Assembly (NCBI GenBank): GCA_030686995.1
Contig: CM060680.1
Coordinates: forward strand, 204,897,322-204,961,321
Direction: 5' to 3'
DNA from: Artemisia argyi
Taxonomy: Eukaryota > Streptophyta > Magnoliopsida > Asterales > Asteraceae
DNA: 64,000 bases
Part shown: in pieces, positions 34,902-46,909 of the stretch
How positions within the stretch are numbered: the stretch's first letter is position 1
Layout: every line of letters begins with the position of its first letter
Notes under the pieces: generated by a model
Told to the model about the DNA's origin: nothing
The model's database searches: none
Seen by the model: only the letters and a program-made list of their open reading frames with translations
Program-made: the position numbers and the translations under genes

Positions 34902-35711
34902 ATGAACCCAAATGAAGGTGAAGATTGGTAGCTATCGCTTGATGTAGACAATTCTGATCTATTCCTAACCTCCACCAAACGCACGATCAATAACCCGGAA
35001 GCACGTGTGGAGAATACAAGCAGTCAAAAAAATGTGTCAAATAAAAGCTTTGTTGTTCAAATAAATGATTCTCAACCGGTTAGGATAATACCGGGCCCTG
35101 CGGGTATTGTTCAATCAGCAAAGCTGCTTAAAACACAGCTGCTTAAAACACAGCTTATTGAGGACGGAGTCGAGGACTCCCAAACACCAACACAAGCCTT
35201 CATGCTGAAGGCAGATGAACAATTAGATCCGAATGAGTTTTTTACACGTGGACCGTGGGTTGGAGCGGTTGATTATGTTCATAATAATGGGGGGATTGTC
35301 TACGGCTGTCTCGGAAACATCGAAAAATTTATGAAGAAAGGTAAACTTGAGCAAGTTATTGCAATAGTGATGTCTGTTTCTCCAAATGCAATTGGAGATC
35401 TAACAGTTACTTTGAAGGATCCTACTGGCTCAGTTAGTGGTGCAATACACCACAAAGTCATTAATGACGAGGGGGGTTATGGAAGGAAACATTTTACCGA
35501 GGGGACAGCTTTGGTACTTGCTAATGTTTCAGTTTTTACTCCAAAAGTGTCTTTGCATTACCTTAACATTACTAAAAGAAACATAGTTAAGGTGTTCAAT
35601 AAGGATACGCTTCCTGATAGTGGCAGTGGTACACAAGTAACACAAGGTTGCAGTAGAGTTGCAGATTTTATGAGTCAGCCACATAGGCGTAATGACTCAA
35701 ATTTGTATTAG
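34902..35711 (+). pseudogene. OB-fold protein resembling HROB, early in-frame TAG
   Basis: Intronless. From ATG 34902 the frame runs 269 codons to 35711, with TAG at codon 10 (34929-34931). Downstream is open (ENTSSQKNVSNKSFVVQ...). Residues about 100-225 match the homologous recombination OB-fold (HROB/C17orf53) pattern: GPWVGAVDYV, then KGKLEQVIAIVMSV, NAIGDLTVTLKDPTGSVSGAIHH and GTALVLANVSVF. In cells HROB recruits the MCM8-MCM9 helicase in recombination repair. A copy next to a transposase could help repair or spread the element (inference). A later in-frame start is not obvious, though initiation after the TAG cannot be excluded. Confidence 0.65.
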
Positions 35712-36002
35712 ATTGACTGTCAATGTTTTATGTGTTAAATGCTATGATCGTTAAGTATATATGCGCTGCTTAACCGACATGGCTACACTTAAATGTGTGT
35801 GTATGGGTTCCTTGTCTATGGGTTGCTTGAATTGGATTCGTTGAATATTTATGTGCTGCTAATTTTTCACTTGTTTAACCAAACAAAGTTAAAATACATA
35901 AGCTAGGATTACAATATATAGTTAATACCAGAAATAACATCAATAAAAAGAAGACATACATATGATTATATTTCTGCAATGTATTTCAACTGTGCCCGGT
36001 GT
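35712..36002. other. Short intergenic region between convergent genes
   Basis: AT-rich 3' flank of the OB-fold gene and of the minus-strand ORF ending at 36003. Nothing else seen. Confidence 0.4.
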
Positions 36003-36329
36003 TCATTCGCCTTTGGTAGAACCACAACCTTCCAACCCATTCCTTTCTCTTAGGTATGCGAACACATTTTCTAGTTTTGTTATTCTGTTTTCTAAATCGT
36101 CACTCATTCCGTCAACAGGTGTTGTCTTCTCCTTTCCAACACCTTCCAGCTCATGATAGTAGTAATCGTTTTCCCTGAGCCATTTAAGGATATTTGATCT
36201 GAGATCGTTACGTATTTTCTTTAGCGCATCAAGTATTTTGTCAAACAAATGTAGGTTTGACAAAACTGTATCCCACTCCTCCTCGTCTGATCTAAAGGAC
36301 AGTGACTTACCCTTTTTATTGTTTGACAT
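36003..36329 (-). CDS. Small charged helical protein of the MULE (possible copy 4)
   Basis: Intronless, 108 residues, MSNNKKGKSLSFRSDEEEW... . The central part (LFDKILDALKKIRNDLRSNILKWL) and the end (DLENRITKLENVFAYLRERN) form heptad-like helices. It is the same size class as the ORFs at 29730 and 30923, but I cannot show clear sequence homology. The ORF is open. Function unknown. Confidence 0.5.
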   Translation of the reverse strand: MSNNKKGKSLSFRSDEEEWDTVLSNLHLFDKILDALKKIRNDLRSNILKWLRENDYYYHELEGVGKEKTTPVDGMSDDLENRITKLENVFAYLRERNGLEGCGSTKGE

Positions 36330-36675
36330 TCTTATTGGATTGATTGTGACAGATTATTTTTGTGAATTTGTTCAATGAAAATTTTTGGGTTTATTGGAAC
36401 AACAAATGAATTATGGAAAAAAAACCCCATTTGTTCGAAGTATTTGACTTTTCAATGACCCACACTTTTTGGACAATTAGGAAAGCCAAACCCGGCCCGG
36501 TTAACACAACTTCCATTACTACATAAACTTTAAACACACATTAAACTTAAAAGTTACTTAAAATGTTAACACGCATTAAACCTACAATTAACATAAAACA
36601 TAAAAGTACGCTTCAATTAAATGAATCATAAGACACATAGCCCGCGCGACTCGAATAGGAGGCACTTGAATCGTC
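36330..36675. other. Intergenic region
   Basis: AT-rich, with no feature I can support beyond the presumed promoter of the preceding minus-strand ORF. Confidence 0.35.
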
Positions 36676-36852
36676 CTAACTCGATGGCACAGGTGGAAGA
36701 CCCATTTTCCATCGCCGTTCCGCTCTTTGGTTTCTCCGATTCGTTATTTGGAATACGGGAAATAGATCTTCCGGTGGAGTGTTCTGGGCGGAACTGTCTT
36801 CCGGTGGTGTGTTGTAAACCGATTCGTTAACAGGTGATGTGTTGTGCGACAT
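36676..36852 (-). CDS. Small ORF with repeated NTPPED motif
   Basis: 58 residues from ATG 36852 (MSHNTSPVNESVYNTPPEDS). NTPPED occurs twice, and the C-terminal half is basic (NRRNQRAERRWKMG). ctataaata on the minus strand (36933 to 36925) is about 75 bp upstream of the ATG, which supports expression from this start over the longer frame opening at 36906. No family recognised; may be a real short MULE gene or chance. Confidence 0.35.
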   Translation of the reverse strand: MSHNTSPVNESVYNTPPEDSSAQNTPPEDLFPVFQITNRRNQRAERRWKMGLPPVPSS

Positions 36853-36933
36853 TGTAAAGTATGAAGAAGAAAAATTAATTCTTGGTAATTTGTGTGTGTA
36901 TTTCATTTTAAATTTACGAATATGTATTTATAG

Positions 36934-37189
36934 GATGATTCTTTCAATTTAAATTTAACATTTTATCCCGCTTTCATTTTGAATCCAATTTTGATAGTAT
37001 CGAGCTTAATTTTTTAATTCAAATGTTGAAAGTGTCTAGCTTTATGAAAGGGCACTTCTTTATGAAAGGACACATGATTACGTTCAAACTACTGCAAAGG
37101 ATGATTAAATATTAGAAACATGAAAAATCCTAAGGATACACTATTAATACAATTGTTGTTTACAACATCCATGGAAATACTCCCAGCAG
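36934..37189. other. AT-rich intergenic region
   Basis: Short gap between the small ORF promoter and the end of Ulp-B. Nothing else seen. Confidence 0.3.
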
Positions 37190-40100
37190 TTACATATACT
37201 CCACATCATCTCCCTCATCAATTTCATGATGGACATAAAGCACCTTGTGTTTCCAGAAATAAGAAACTATACGTTCACGGAACGCAAGGGCAACTTCGCG
37301 GGGGTCACCAAACACTAGTGGCATGTTGTTCGTCAACCTGTGTAACAGTAGACAAACCCAAACACCACAATCTCCATACCCACCCGATTGACATGGAACA
37401 CATTCTGAAAACTGAAATGTAATTTGGTACGACCCTAACTCTAATCCCTTACTTTCTAACACTCCACTCTCATTCAGGAACACCGGAAGTTGACGCGACA
37501 ACTTTTCCCGCATACTTACCCACCACCTTCTGTTCTCCTGTATTGGCAAATTCTTTTGTCGCTTACGCGGGGTCGACGAATCATAAATTGTGATACTCCC
37601 TGTACTGATTTGCAGCTCCGCAAGCGCCCAATGGGTGCCCGGTTCATTAAGAGGGAAATATAACTGCAAACCAAGTTAAATAAGCAATGAATATTAGGAT
37701 TATATGAATACACAACCCCATATATAATTTGATATACATACCTTCTCTACACTCGTCAATGGCACATGGTATCTATTGGAAGTTGCATACGAGAGAGGCA
37801 TGCCACCATCTAGTAGAGTTGAAGCAAAAAAAGAGCTAAAAAGGGACCAGTCTGCAGCAGGTTGCCTAAATCGCCATATTACGTCTACCCAAACTTCCAT
37901 ATGCTGTTGTGACAAACAAAAATTGGTACTATAAGATATCTTATTTTATAACTTAAGCATATGAATATTTACAACCCATAAGAAGAAACATACACCAATT
38001 TGTATACCATTCTAGTCGTACTTAACAACCAATAAACAACACCATTAAAAAAACCTAATGCGATTCAGACACAAGTTAATAAAAAGGGATTCAACAAAAC
38101 ATCAGTTGCAAGATTGCTGTAATTGAATATAAACTAGTAACTTACCATGTCTGTCAGCCAACCTCTTTTTACCTTGTCCAATCCCAATAATGCAATCCAG
38201 AATTCATCATCAACAACAATATGACATCCGCCCCACGGAAACTTGTACATTTTCATGGACTCTTCACTGTCACCTTTTTTTAACAAGTATTTCAAATATC
38301 CAGGCACAGTCACTTTCCATGGGTTTGCTTTTTTGTGCCGCTTAGGATCCTGGAACAAAACAGGCCAGGCGTTACATATTTTGTGAATTAAAGATTAATA
38401 AAGTAGCACGCAATGTATTCGAATACTGTACCTCTCTAAAAGGTTCGACATGTAGTTTTTGCCAATCAATGTCGTCTGTAGTTAACAGTCGGGGACCATC
38501 GCTGGTATCATTGATTGGGTATTCTACTGGCACCAAAGGCTTAGTCACCTTTCTGGCTATCTTAGCCCTTTTTCTTGGTTGTGGAGTGGTTTCGGGTTGC
38601 TTTTGGTAAGGTGTTACGCATGCAGGACCTGGTTTTCGGCGCCTCCGCGTACCTCCGTACACATCCTCTTTATAACCATTTGGGGGTGGGGATGCCATCA
38701 ATTACTTCATCATTTCATTGTTTGTTAATTCTCCAATGAACTTATCAAGATCATTCTTTTTTTGGTTAAAAACAATCAAGTCACTAGTATTCGCCTCCAA
38801 CGATGTAGCACAATCCATAGTTTGGTTCACCCGGGTCTTATCTTCTGACCGAACGTCTGCACCAACCGCGTTTTGTTTTTGTTCTTCATTTGCCATTACA
38901 GAGACATCGGTATTGGAGACATTATCGTCTTCAAAACCAGCCGACATATTATCCAAAGAATAATTTGGTAATTGTCTCTCCACATCCATGTAATCACTCA
39001 AGGGATCGTTCCCCTGTAAAATTTTCATTACTGTAAACATATAACCAAACAAATTAAGAAAAAAATAACAGTTAAAAATATATTACTTTGTCAGGCATCT
39101 CGCAATCACCAAAAGGCGCAGATGGTGGATCTGTAACAAGACAATGGTTTGGCTCTTGTCTCTGAACATCCAGCTTATCACCCGTCACATGCTTGGGCTA
39201 TAAAAAATAACATTACTGTAAATGCATAACCAGACAAATTTGATACAAAAAAACAAATTAAATTTAATTAACAAACAATATTATCTTACTGTATCGGGTA
39301 CGTGGCAATTAACACCAGTCAATGAAGGTGGATCGGTCACATAAGCCATTGCATCAATAAACTGAGTAATTGTGGATGGCTGTGTGTATGCCTCATAAGT
39401 AATATTATCTACTGCACCAGTCGTTCCAATACGTGGTTGTGAGTTTACATGATTCAGCTTTTCGGTAACTTCTTCATGATTTTTCTTAAAACACTCCTTT
39501 TCTTTGACTTTAATAGGCTCAAACGGTATTCGGACAGAAGCACCATACAGTTTCCTTAATTCATCAACCTTAGAAACAAGTTCCGGCTGCACATCCAGAA
39601 CTTCTTTACACAGTGCTTCAAACGCGTCCATTAGCTGACGTGCTTCTGTAACAACATACTTTTCAACATACTGACCATCATCCCGAACAAAAGTTTCGTG
39701 AACAATGTCCTGTCGGACATTGTTCTCTGGTAGGGCCACATCATGTAAACCCTCTTTTCCATCAACAATTTATTTGGGAGACGCATCCTTTGAAACAATC
39801 TCGCTCCCTATCAAAGATGAACCCTCTTTATCCTTATCCAACCCAACAACAACTGGTCGAATGGCTTGGATAAAAGGAACATCCTCTCCTCTAAAAAAGC
39901 CAAGACTTCGAATGAACCATGGTTGCTGCAGCTCTCTCTCAGTTGGAACAAGGTCAATGATGGGTTTTGGATCCTATTATTTCATTCAAGATTAAACATT
40001 TACTATCTGTATAACAGCACATGTTATAACAAGAGGGACAAAAATGTGAGTATGATTACCTGCACAAACAACCGCTCATAATCTGTTTTTTCAAATCTCC

Positions 40101-41038
40101 TAAAGTTTGACCAACCTAGTCCACGCGGAATTACATACGTATCTTTCGACCACCAGTTTTTGCTGTTAGGGTATGTTTCAAGAATCCATATCTAATTTTA
40201 TCATGAAAAAAACAACAAAATTGGTTAATGAATGCAAAAAATGGAATGTTAATATTAAAAAAAAAAACATTATTAGACAGTAAAAAAAAGGTCCTCACAT
40301 ACTACTAACCTTTAATGCCCAAACAAAACCATTCAGATTATATGTCGCCTGTTTCTTCGATTCAAGCTTCTTTAACTCTAAATGCATATTGGCATGCTTA
40401 GGAGCAACATTGACTGTTCTTTTGTAAAAATATGTCCACATGTATTCTCCCCATGGATATGCATTCCAAGCAAAGAAATCATCAGCTAGTGTCAATAGAT
40501 GGTGAGGCACGTTTAAAAACTCTTCACGGCCCATAAATATAAGCTCGCACACAACCAAAAGACATACCCTTACGGCATTTTCATCGTTCAATGCAACCCA
40601 TCGTTGTTCATTCTGAACAACAGCCCATAGCTCGCTGGCCTTTACACTGTTTGTTTTTTTGGATTTCTTCTCAGGAAACACACGGTAAGTAAAACAACTT
40701 TGCCTACTATCTTCAGGAGGAAGATTGCCACATCTAAAACCAGTAATTAAACAAAACTCACGCCGACCAAAATGAAGTTCCTGATCACCTATTTTGTAAA
40801 TTAAATCTGGGGAAGAAATACTTACTTGTGGCACAAAAACTTGATGTTGAAGAACATAATTCAACGAATGATTATCGTTGGGGCTATGAGGGATATCTAA
40901 CCAACGCCCAAAGACACTATTCCTAAACATAATATCACGATTTGGGTGGGCTGCCAACTTATCTTTAATTTTTACCAGGTAATGCAACTTAGACCGGACA
41001 CTAACTTTTGCATCAAATACCTCGGTTTCAATTGACAT
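37190..41038 (-). pseudogene. Right DUF1985/Ulp1-like gene (Ulp-B), two in-frame stops in the deduced model
   Basis: Minus-strand exons by GT-AG and by match to Ulp-A: 41038-40310 (DUF1985-like, LHFGRREFCLITGFRCG), 40191-40060, 39973-39290, 39197-39087, 39013 to about 38432 (or two exons), 38349-38146, 37903-37742 and 37663-37190. The last exon has the full C48 protease set: THWALAEL (His), IYDSS (Asp), PCQSGGYGDCGVWVC (Gln and Cys). Stops: TAA at 39772 to 39770 in the linker and TAA at 38704 to 38702 before MASPPP; the second could be avoided by a GTAATT donor at that spot. The catalytic domain itself is undamaged. The linker is acidic and contains repeated modules. The gene starts about 240 bp inside the right subterminal repeats and points inward, mirroring Ulp-A. 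Confidence 0.78.
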
Positions 41039-41269
41039 ATCCGCCACTGCTACAGTTAGGGTTTCTGGAAAAAAAATTGAAATGCATTATGTGTTTGGAG
41101 AAGTTTGATCGGGTATATGTTCTTGTTTTTTGTGGTTCGCTCTTTTTTGCTTCTTTAGTTTGGGAAACTGCTACTAATTCTTCCAATAGTTACAAGGTTT
41201 ATTCTGTGTTTGATTTAGATTCTGGTTTGTTTGTATTTTGAATTTTTTGTTTTTTTAAACTATCAAGTC

Positions 41270-41975
41270 GCATATTGTAGATTTTTTTACAACTTGCATA
41301 TATTAAAAAAGTAATTAAAAGTACAAATCGCATTAAATGTAGTAAAATTATCAACTCTAAATTAAAAAATACATTAAAGTACAAAGTGCATAAAAAGTAC
41401 ACATATATAATAAAACACCATTTGTACAAAGCGCATAAAAAGTTCTTATACTATTTCAAATATCAAGTCACTTAAAAAAAATTGTACATGTTGCATAAAT
41501 AAAAAGTACAATTATCTAATCAAACAAAAATTGTACAAATCGCATAAAAAGTATAAATACTATTACACATGTCAAATCGAAATAAAGTTTGTACAGTTCG
41601 CATAAAAGGTACAAATACTATTTCAAATGTCAAATCGAAATAAATTGTACAATTCGCATAAAAATTTAATGAATATTTTATTTTGAAAAATTGTACAAGT
41701 TGCATAATAGTACACTTACACATGGTACAAGTTGCATAATTGTACACTTACACATAGTACTAGTTGTAAGAAAAAGGACACTTACACACATGTACTTGTG
41801 TCTTACACACACTTGTAAAAGTGTACTTGGTACTAGGACATGTGGCAACATTGTATTGGTTTGTACAATTCGCTTAGATTACATAAGTCGCAATGAGGCA
41901 AATGCGAAATGTAAAATAAAAAAGGGCAAGGCTTGAAGCATGCTCCAATTCATGGGGCAAATACACAATTACCCC
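41270..41975. repeat. Right terminal/subterminal inverted repeat of the MULE
   Basis: Inverse counterpart of 2973-3620. The last 25 bases match exactly. The block near 41745-41810 (tacttgtgtcttacacacac) matches the left block near 3110-3140, and inward there are many copies of ttgtacaatttgcataa-type motifs (for example ttgtacaagttgcata and ttgtacaattcgcataaaa). Confidence 0.8.
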
Positions 41976-41984
41976 AACATTTAA
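41976..41984. repeat. Right 9-bp TSD of the giant MULE
   Basis: aacatttaa, exact copy of 2964-2972. Confidence 0.92.
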
Positions 41985-43471
41985 TGTGCTTTTATAGCTA
42001 CAAAATATGCATCATACAATGTTTTGATGTCTACGAACTTTTATACAATAATTAGCATAGTTTCTTATGCATTAACTCTTTTTTTTTCTCTTTTCGGATT
42101 TTTAATACTATACAATAATAATATAAACAATAAAAAAAATGGAAAAGGGCAAAAAGAGTTAAATGAAGAAAGCATGGAATACTAAAAATTGGTCAAAGTT
42201 CATTTGGCGTAGTTGCTCTCATACTAAGATGTAAACAAAAGTATCTTCTCGATTCATAGTTACTTTTCGGTAACCATGGTTTCCACCATTTTGGTCAACG
42301 GGGTTTTGATTAGACCGGGTAAAACTTTCTTTTTTTTAAAGTTTGGCGTGACAACTTAAAGGTTTTTTTAAATTTGATTATTGTTTTATATTGTTAAAAA
42401 TATATGTTTTAGAGTTTCAATTGGTTTCTTCGCATGGTTACAATGGCATATTTTTGACTGAATAGAATCATTTTCCAATAAAATTATTATCAAAAACATT
42501 CCTTTCACTGTTAGATAAGCATACAAAGATATCCCCAATACCTGTTGTTGAAAACGAGCATTCGATTGCACCATCTAGTGCAATACTTCGTATTAAATAA
42601 GATACAAGTATTGAACAAAATGATGTGATGTACCTTACTGATACATTTGAAGATAGAACAAGTCACCAACAACTTGAAAATGACTTAAAAGTCATATGAA
42701 CACTATCTGGACAACAAGAAAGTGAGCCAAAATGTAGCAGAAAAACCACCTTATACTCCATTCTCTTGGTGTCTGACCCAATGCAACAAGCAACGTAAAG
42801 ATTGAACCGTACGGTTGGAACATACTTAACATAGAAATATGTTAAGTTTGGACGTTTGGTCATTTTTTGCCTTTGAAGCTCCAACTGGTTAAACATGAAT
42901 AACTAAAAGCTTATCTAATTAACGCGATACATGTCAAATGTCCTTGACTTAGACGTTCTACATATGTATGTATCATATGTACAACTAATATTTTGTGGGG
43001 CTTGTAATTGTCTAGAATATTGCAACTAACTAAAATGCTCCAAGATTGAAGTATAGTTTTGTATAAGAAGTCAGTACAAAATATGCAACTTACAATGCTT
43101 TGTTGAGTACTGACTTCTTATACCAAAGTTACCATAGATTAGAGGTCGTATGCATCAAGTCATTTTATTTCTTTTGAGATTTCGTTCTTTTTTCTTACGA
43201 AGTTTTTAGATAAATGTAACACACGGCTTTTCTTTCTCTTTCTCTTTTCAGATTTCGTCCTATTTTCTTATAAAGTTTTTAGATAAATGTAAGAAACGGC
43301 TTTTCTCTCTTTTCGGATTTCCTCTTATTTTCTTATGAAAATTTAAACCATATCATATTTGATTACCATTTGCAATATATTTGATTGTATAGAAACCATA
43401 TCATATTTGATTACCATTTGCAACATATTTGATTGCGTAGAAACCATATCATATTTGGAGGCACTTTATTT
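41985..43471. other. Host flank right of the MULE, duplicated locus
   Basis: Starts tgtgcttttatagcta, which continues the interrupted left flank as in the paralogous segments near 48600 and 58930. A block at about 42680-42860 recurs at about 58160-58330 and one at 42970-43045 recurs at 58725-58800 and 2775-2850. The first block contains an open stretch on the minus strand with LNLYVACCIGSDTKRM in both copies, but I do not recognise a gene. Near 43345-43460 lie tandem units of about 50 bp (accatatcatatttgattac). Confidence 0.5.
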
Positions 43472-43627
43472 TGCATACTCTAATTTTGGTGCATACCAAT
43501 GGACAAATCCCCATCATCCATCTAGTTTGATCTAATGGTAGGGATTAACATAAGATTAAATGGGAAACATAAGTCCATGTTTTTTTGTTTGTCTTTTTTA
43601 TTATTCTTTTTTTCCCTTTCTTTCTTT

Positions 43628-43629
<2 letters not shown>

Positions 43630-43679
<50 letters not shown>

Positions 43680-43702
43680 GTCTTTTCTTTTCACACTTTT
43701 AT

Positions 43703-43750
<48 letters not shown>
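43630..43750. repeat. Two long T homopolymer tracts
   Basis: About 48 T at 43630-43677 and about 43 T at 43707-43749, separated by a short unique spacer. Confidence 0.9.
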
Positions 43751-43859
43751 TTCTTTTTTTTTGTTTCTTTTTTCTTGGTTTTTTTACACGCTTCTTTTTT
43801 TGTTTTTTCATTTCTTTTTTCTTTTTTTTGTATAATTCATGTTTTTTTTCCAATAAAAG

Positions 43860-44335
43860 TTTTTTTCGTTTTCATACATTTTCTTCTGTTTTAATACGTT
43901 TTCATCCGTTTTCATACGTTTTTGTCTGTTCTCGCCCGTTTTCATATATTTTCGCCCTTTTTCTTACGTTTTCGTCCGTTTTCATACGTTTTTATCCATT
44001 TTCATACGTTTTCATCCGCTTTCTAACTTTTCGTCCGTTAACATCTGTTTTCATACGTTTTCATATGTTTTCTTACATTTTCGTTCGTTTTCATACGTTT
44101 TCGTCCATTTTCATACGTTTTCGTTCGTTTTAATACATTTTCGACCATTTTCTTTCGTTCTCGTCCATTTCTAATACGTCTTCGTCCATTTTCGGACGTG
44201 TTTTTACGCTTTCATACGTTTTCGTCTTTTTCATACATATTCGCCCATTTTCTTATGTTTTCGTTCGTTTTCATACGTTTTCGTCCGTTTTCATCCATTT
44301 TTTTTTCATTTTCGTCCATTTTTCAAACGTTTTTG
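43860..44335. repeat. Left arm minisatellite (cgttttcatacgttttcgtc)n
   Basis: Irregular 10-bp-period repeats of ttttcrtncg type over about 480 bp. The inverse complement array is at 46065-46565. Confidence 0.85.
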
Positions 44336-44339
44336 TCCT

Positions 44340-46045
44340 TTTCAGAATATCACTTGTGATATTCAGAATATCATTCTGAATATCACGGAAATATCACTTG
44401 TGATTTTCAGAATATAACTTGTGATATTTAGAATATCAATTGTGATATTCAGAAAATCACAGTGATTTTTAGTGATTTTCTTATGTTTTCGTCCGTTTTC
44501 ATACTTCGTCCGTTTTCATACGTATTAGTCCATTTTTTTACGTTTTCGTCCATTTTTATACGTTTCCGAATATCACAAATGATATTCAGAATATCACTTG
44601 TGTTTTTTTGAATCTCAATAGTGATATTCCAAATATCACTTGTGATTTACTGAATATCGCTTATGATTTTTATGTTACAAAACATTTGTTGAAAATCACT
44701 TGTCAAATTGAGAAAATCACTTATGATATTCAGAATATCACTTGTGATACTTTGTATATCATACAATATTACTTATCATATCTAGAATATCATTTGTGGT
44801 ACTCATAGTATCACTTGTGATGTTCTCCATATCACAGAAAATCACTTGTGATATTCAGAATATCACTTGTGATATTTAGAATATCACTAGTGAAGTGATT
44901 TTCTTATGTTTTCGTCCGTTTTCATGCGTTTTAGTCCATTTTTTTTATGTTTTCGTCCGTTTTTATACGTTTTCGAATATCACAAATGATATTCAGAATA
45001 TCACTTGTGTTTTTCTGAATATCAATCGTGACATTCTAAATATCACTTTTGATTTTCTGAATATCTATCACTTGTGATTTTCTGAATATCACTTGTGATT
45101 TTCATGTTACAAAACATTTGTTGAAAATCACTTGTCAAATTCAGAAAATCACTTATAAGATTCAGAATATCACTTGTGATACTTTGAATATTACAAAATA
45201 TTACTTATAATATCCAGAATATCATTCGTGGCACTAATAGTATCACTTGTGATATTCTCCATATCACAGAAAATCACTTATGATATTCAAAATATCATTT
45301 GTGATATTCAAAATATCACTTGTGATATTCAGAATATCACTCGTGATATTCTGAATCTCACATAATATCACTTGTGATATTCTGAATATCACGGAAATAT
45401 CACTTGTGATATTCAGAATATAACTTGTGATATTCAGAATATCGCTTGTGATATTTAGAATATCGCTTGTGATATTTAGAAAATCACAAGTGATTTTTTG
45501 TGTTTTTCTTATGTTTTCGTCCGTTTTTATACGTATTAGTCCATTGTTTTACGTTTTTGTCCGTTTTTATGCGTTTCCGAATATCACAAATGATATTCAG
45601 AATATCACTTGTGTTTTTCAGAATATCAATGGTGATATTCTAAATATCACTTGTGATTTTCTGAATATCTATCACATGTGATTTTCTGAATATCACTTGT
45701 GATTTTCATGTTAAACAACATTTGTTGAAAATCACTTGTCAAATTCATAAAATTATTTATAATATTCAGAATATCACTTGTGATACTTTGAATATCACAG
45801 AATATTACTTATAATATCCAGAATATCATTTGTGGTACTTATAGTATCCTTTGTCACATTCTCCATATCATATAAAATCACTTGTAATATTCAGAATATC
45901 ACTTGTAATATTCAAAATATCACTTGTGCTATTCTGCATATCACAGAATATCACTTGTGATATTCAGAATATAATTTGTGATATTTAGAATATCACATAA
46001 TATCACTTGTGATATTCAGAATATCACTTGTGATATTTAGAAACA
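44340..46045. repeat. Core array of the ATCAC-TT-GTGAT palindrome
   Basis: Dozens of copies of aatatcacttgtgatattca and variants. The unit is an inverted repeat ATCAC/GTGAT with a TT spacer, so the array can form many hairpins. Higher-order units of about 520-580 bp recur (start near 44575, 44980 and 45585, each opening gaatatcacaaatgatattc), with patches of the arm repeat between them. Confidence 0.85.
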
Positions 46046-46064
46046 TATAAACGTCTGAAAATTG

Positions 46065-46597
46065 CCAAAAATATTTAAAAACGAACGAAAACGAATGGAA
46101 AAATTGACAAAAACGTAAGAAACGAACGACAATGTATAAAAATAGAAGAAAACGTATGAAAGAGTAAAAACATGTATGAAAAGGACAAAAACGTTTGAAA
46201 AATGAACGAAAACGAAAGAAAACGTATGAAAACGAACGAAAACGTATGAAGACGAACTAAAACGTAAAAAAACGTAAGAAAGCGTAAAAACACGTCTGAG
46301 AACGGACGAAGACGTATGAAAAATGGAAGAAAACGAAAGAAAGCGGACGAAAATGTATTATGACGAACGAAAACGTATGAAAACTGACGAAAACGTATGA
46401 AAACGGACGAAAATGTAAGAAAACATATGAAAACAGACGTTAACGAGCGAAAACGTAAGAAAGCGGACGAAAACGTAAGAAAACGGGCAAATATATATGA
46501 AAACGGGCGAAAACATAAAAAAACAAACAAAAACGTATGAAAACAGACGAAAATTTATGAAAGCAAAAAAAACGTTTATTAGAAGAAAAAAAACGTG

Positions 46598-46641
<44 letters not shown>

Positions 46642-46660
46642 TGTAAAAAAAGAAAAAAAA
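46065..46660. repeat. Right arm minisatellite and A tract
   Basis: aaaacgtatgaaaacgaacg-type repeats, the inverse of the left arm, followed by long A runs (about 46597-46639 and 46652-46670). Confidence 0.85.
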
Positions 46661-46909
46661 AAAAAAAAAAGGAGAAACAACAAAAACTGTAACGTTAAAG
46701 AAAAAAGGCACAAAAAAAAAAGAAAGAAAAAAAGGAAATAAAGAAAGAAAAAAAAAGAATAATAAAAAAGACAAGAAGACAAAGAAAAAGGGGAAAAAAA
46801 CATGGACTTATGTTTCTCATTTAAATCTTAGGTTAATTTCCACCATTAGATCAAACTAGATGGATGGTGGAGATTTATCTATTGGTATGCTCCAAAATAA
46901 GAGTATGCA

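Larger units (their letters stand above)
43472..46909. mobile_element. Fold-back-like element with microsatellite arms and palindromic core
   Basis: The outer 105-110 bp at each end are inverted copies at roughly 85-90 % by eye (TGCATACTC..., with tccatctagtttgatctaat inside). Inward come homopolymer T on the left and A on the right, then arrays of (cgtttt)(catacgtttt)(cgtccgtttt) type, again inverted between arms. The centre (about 44340-46045) is a long array of aatatcacttgtgatattca. No coding capacity: the Phe-rich frames are translations of T-rich repeats. Flanks share only ttt as a possible TSD, so the superfamily is unclear. Confidence 0.75.

Noticed and set aside
38702..38704. TAA in Ulp-B as a definite disabling mutation
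   Set aside because: A GTAATT donor-like sequence overlaps it, so it could be intronic; treated as uncertain.
42663..42896. Gene on the minus strand with LNLYVACCIGSDTKRM
   Set aside because: Conserved with 58126-58314 at DNA level, but too short, without splice context or recognisable domain; kept as a duplicated block only.
43535..44133. Long Phe-rich open frames (and the Lys-rich complements)
   Set aside because: They are translations of T and cgtttt repeats; no protein features.
44340..46045. CRISPR-like array
   Set aside because: The repeats are contiguous palindromic satellite units without unique spacers, in a plant genome.
46075..46803. Minus-strand Phe-rich open frames
   Set aside because: Same reason: right arm minisatellite and A tract of the fold-back element.
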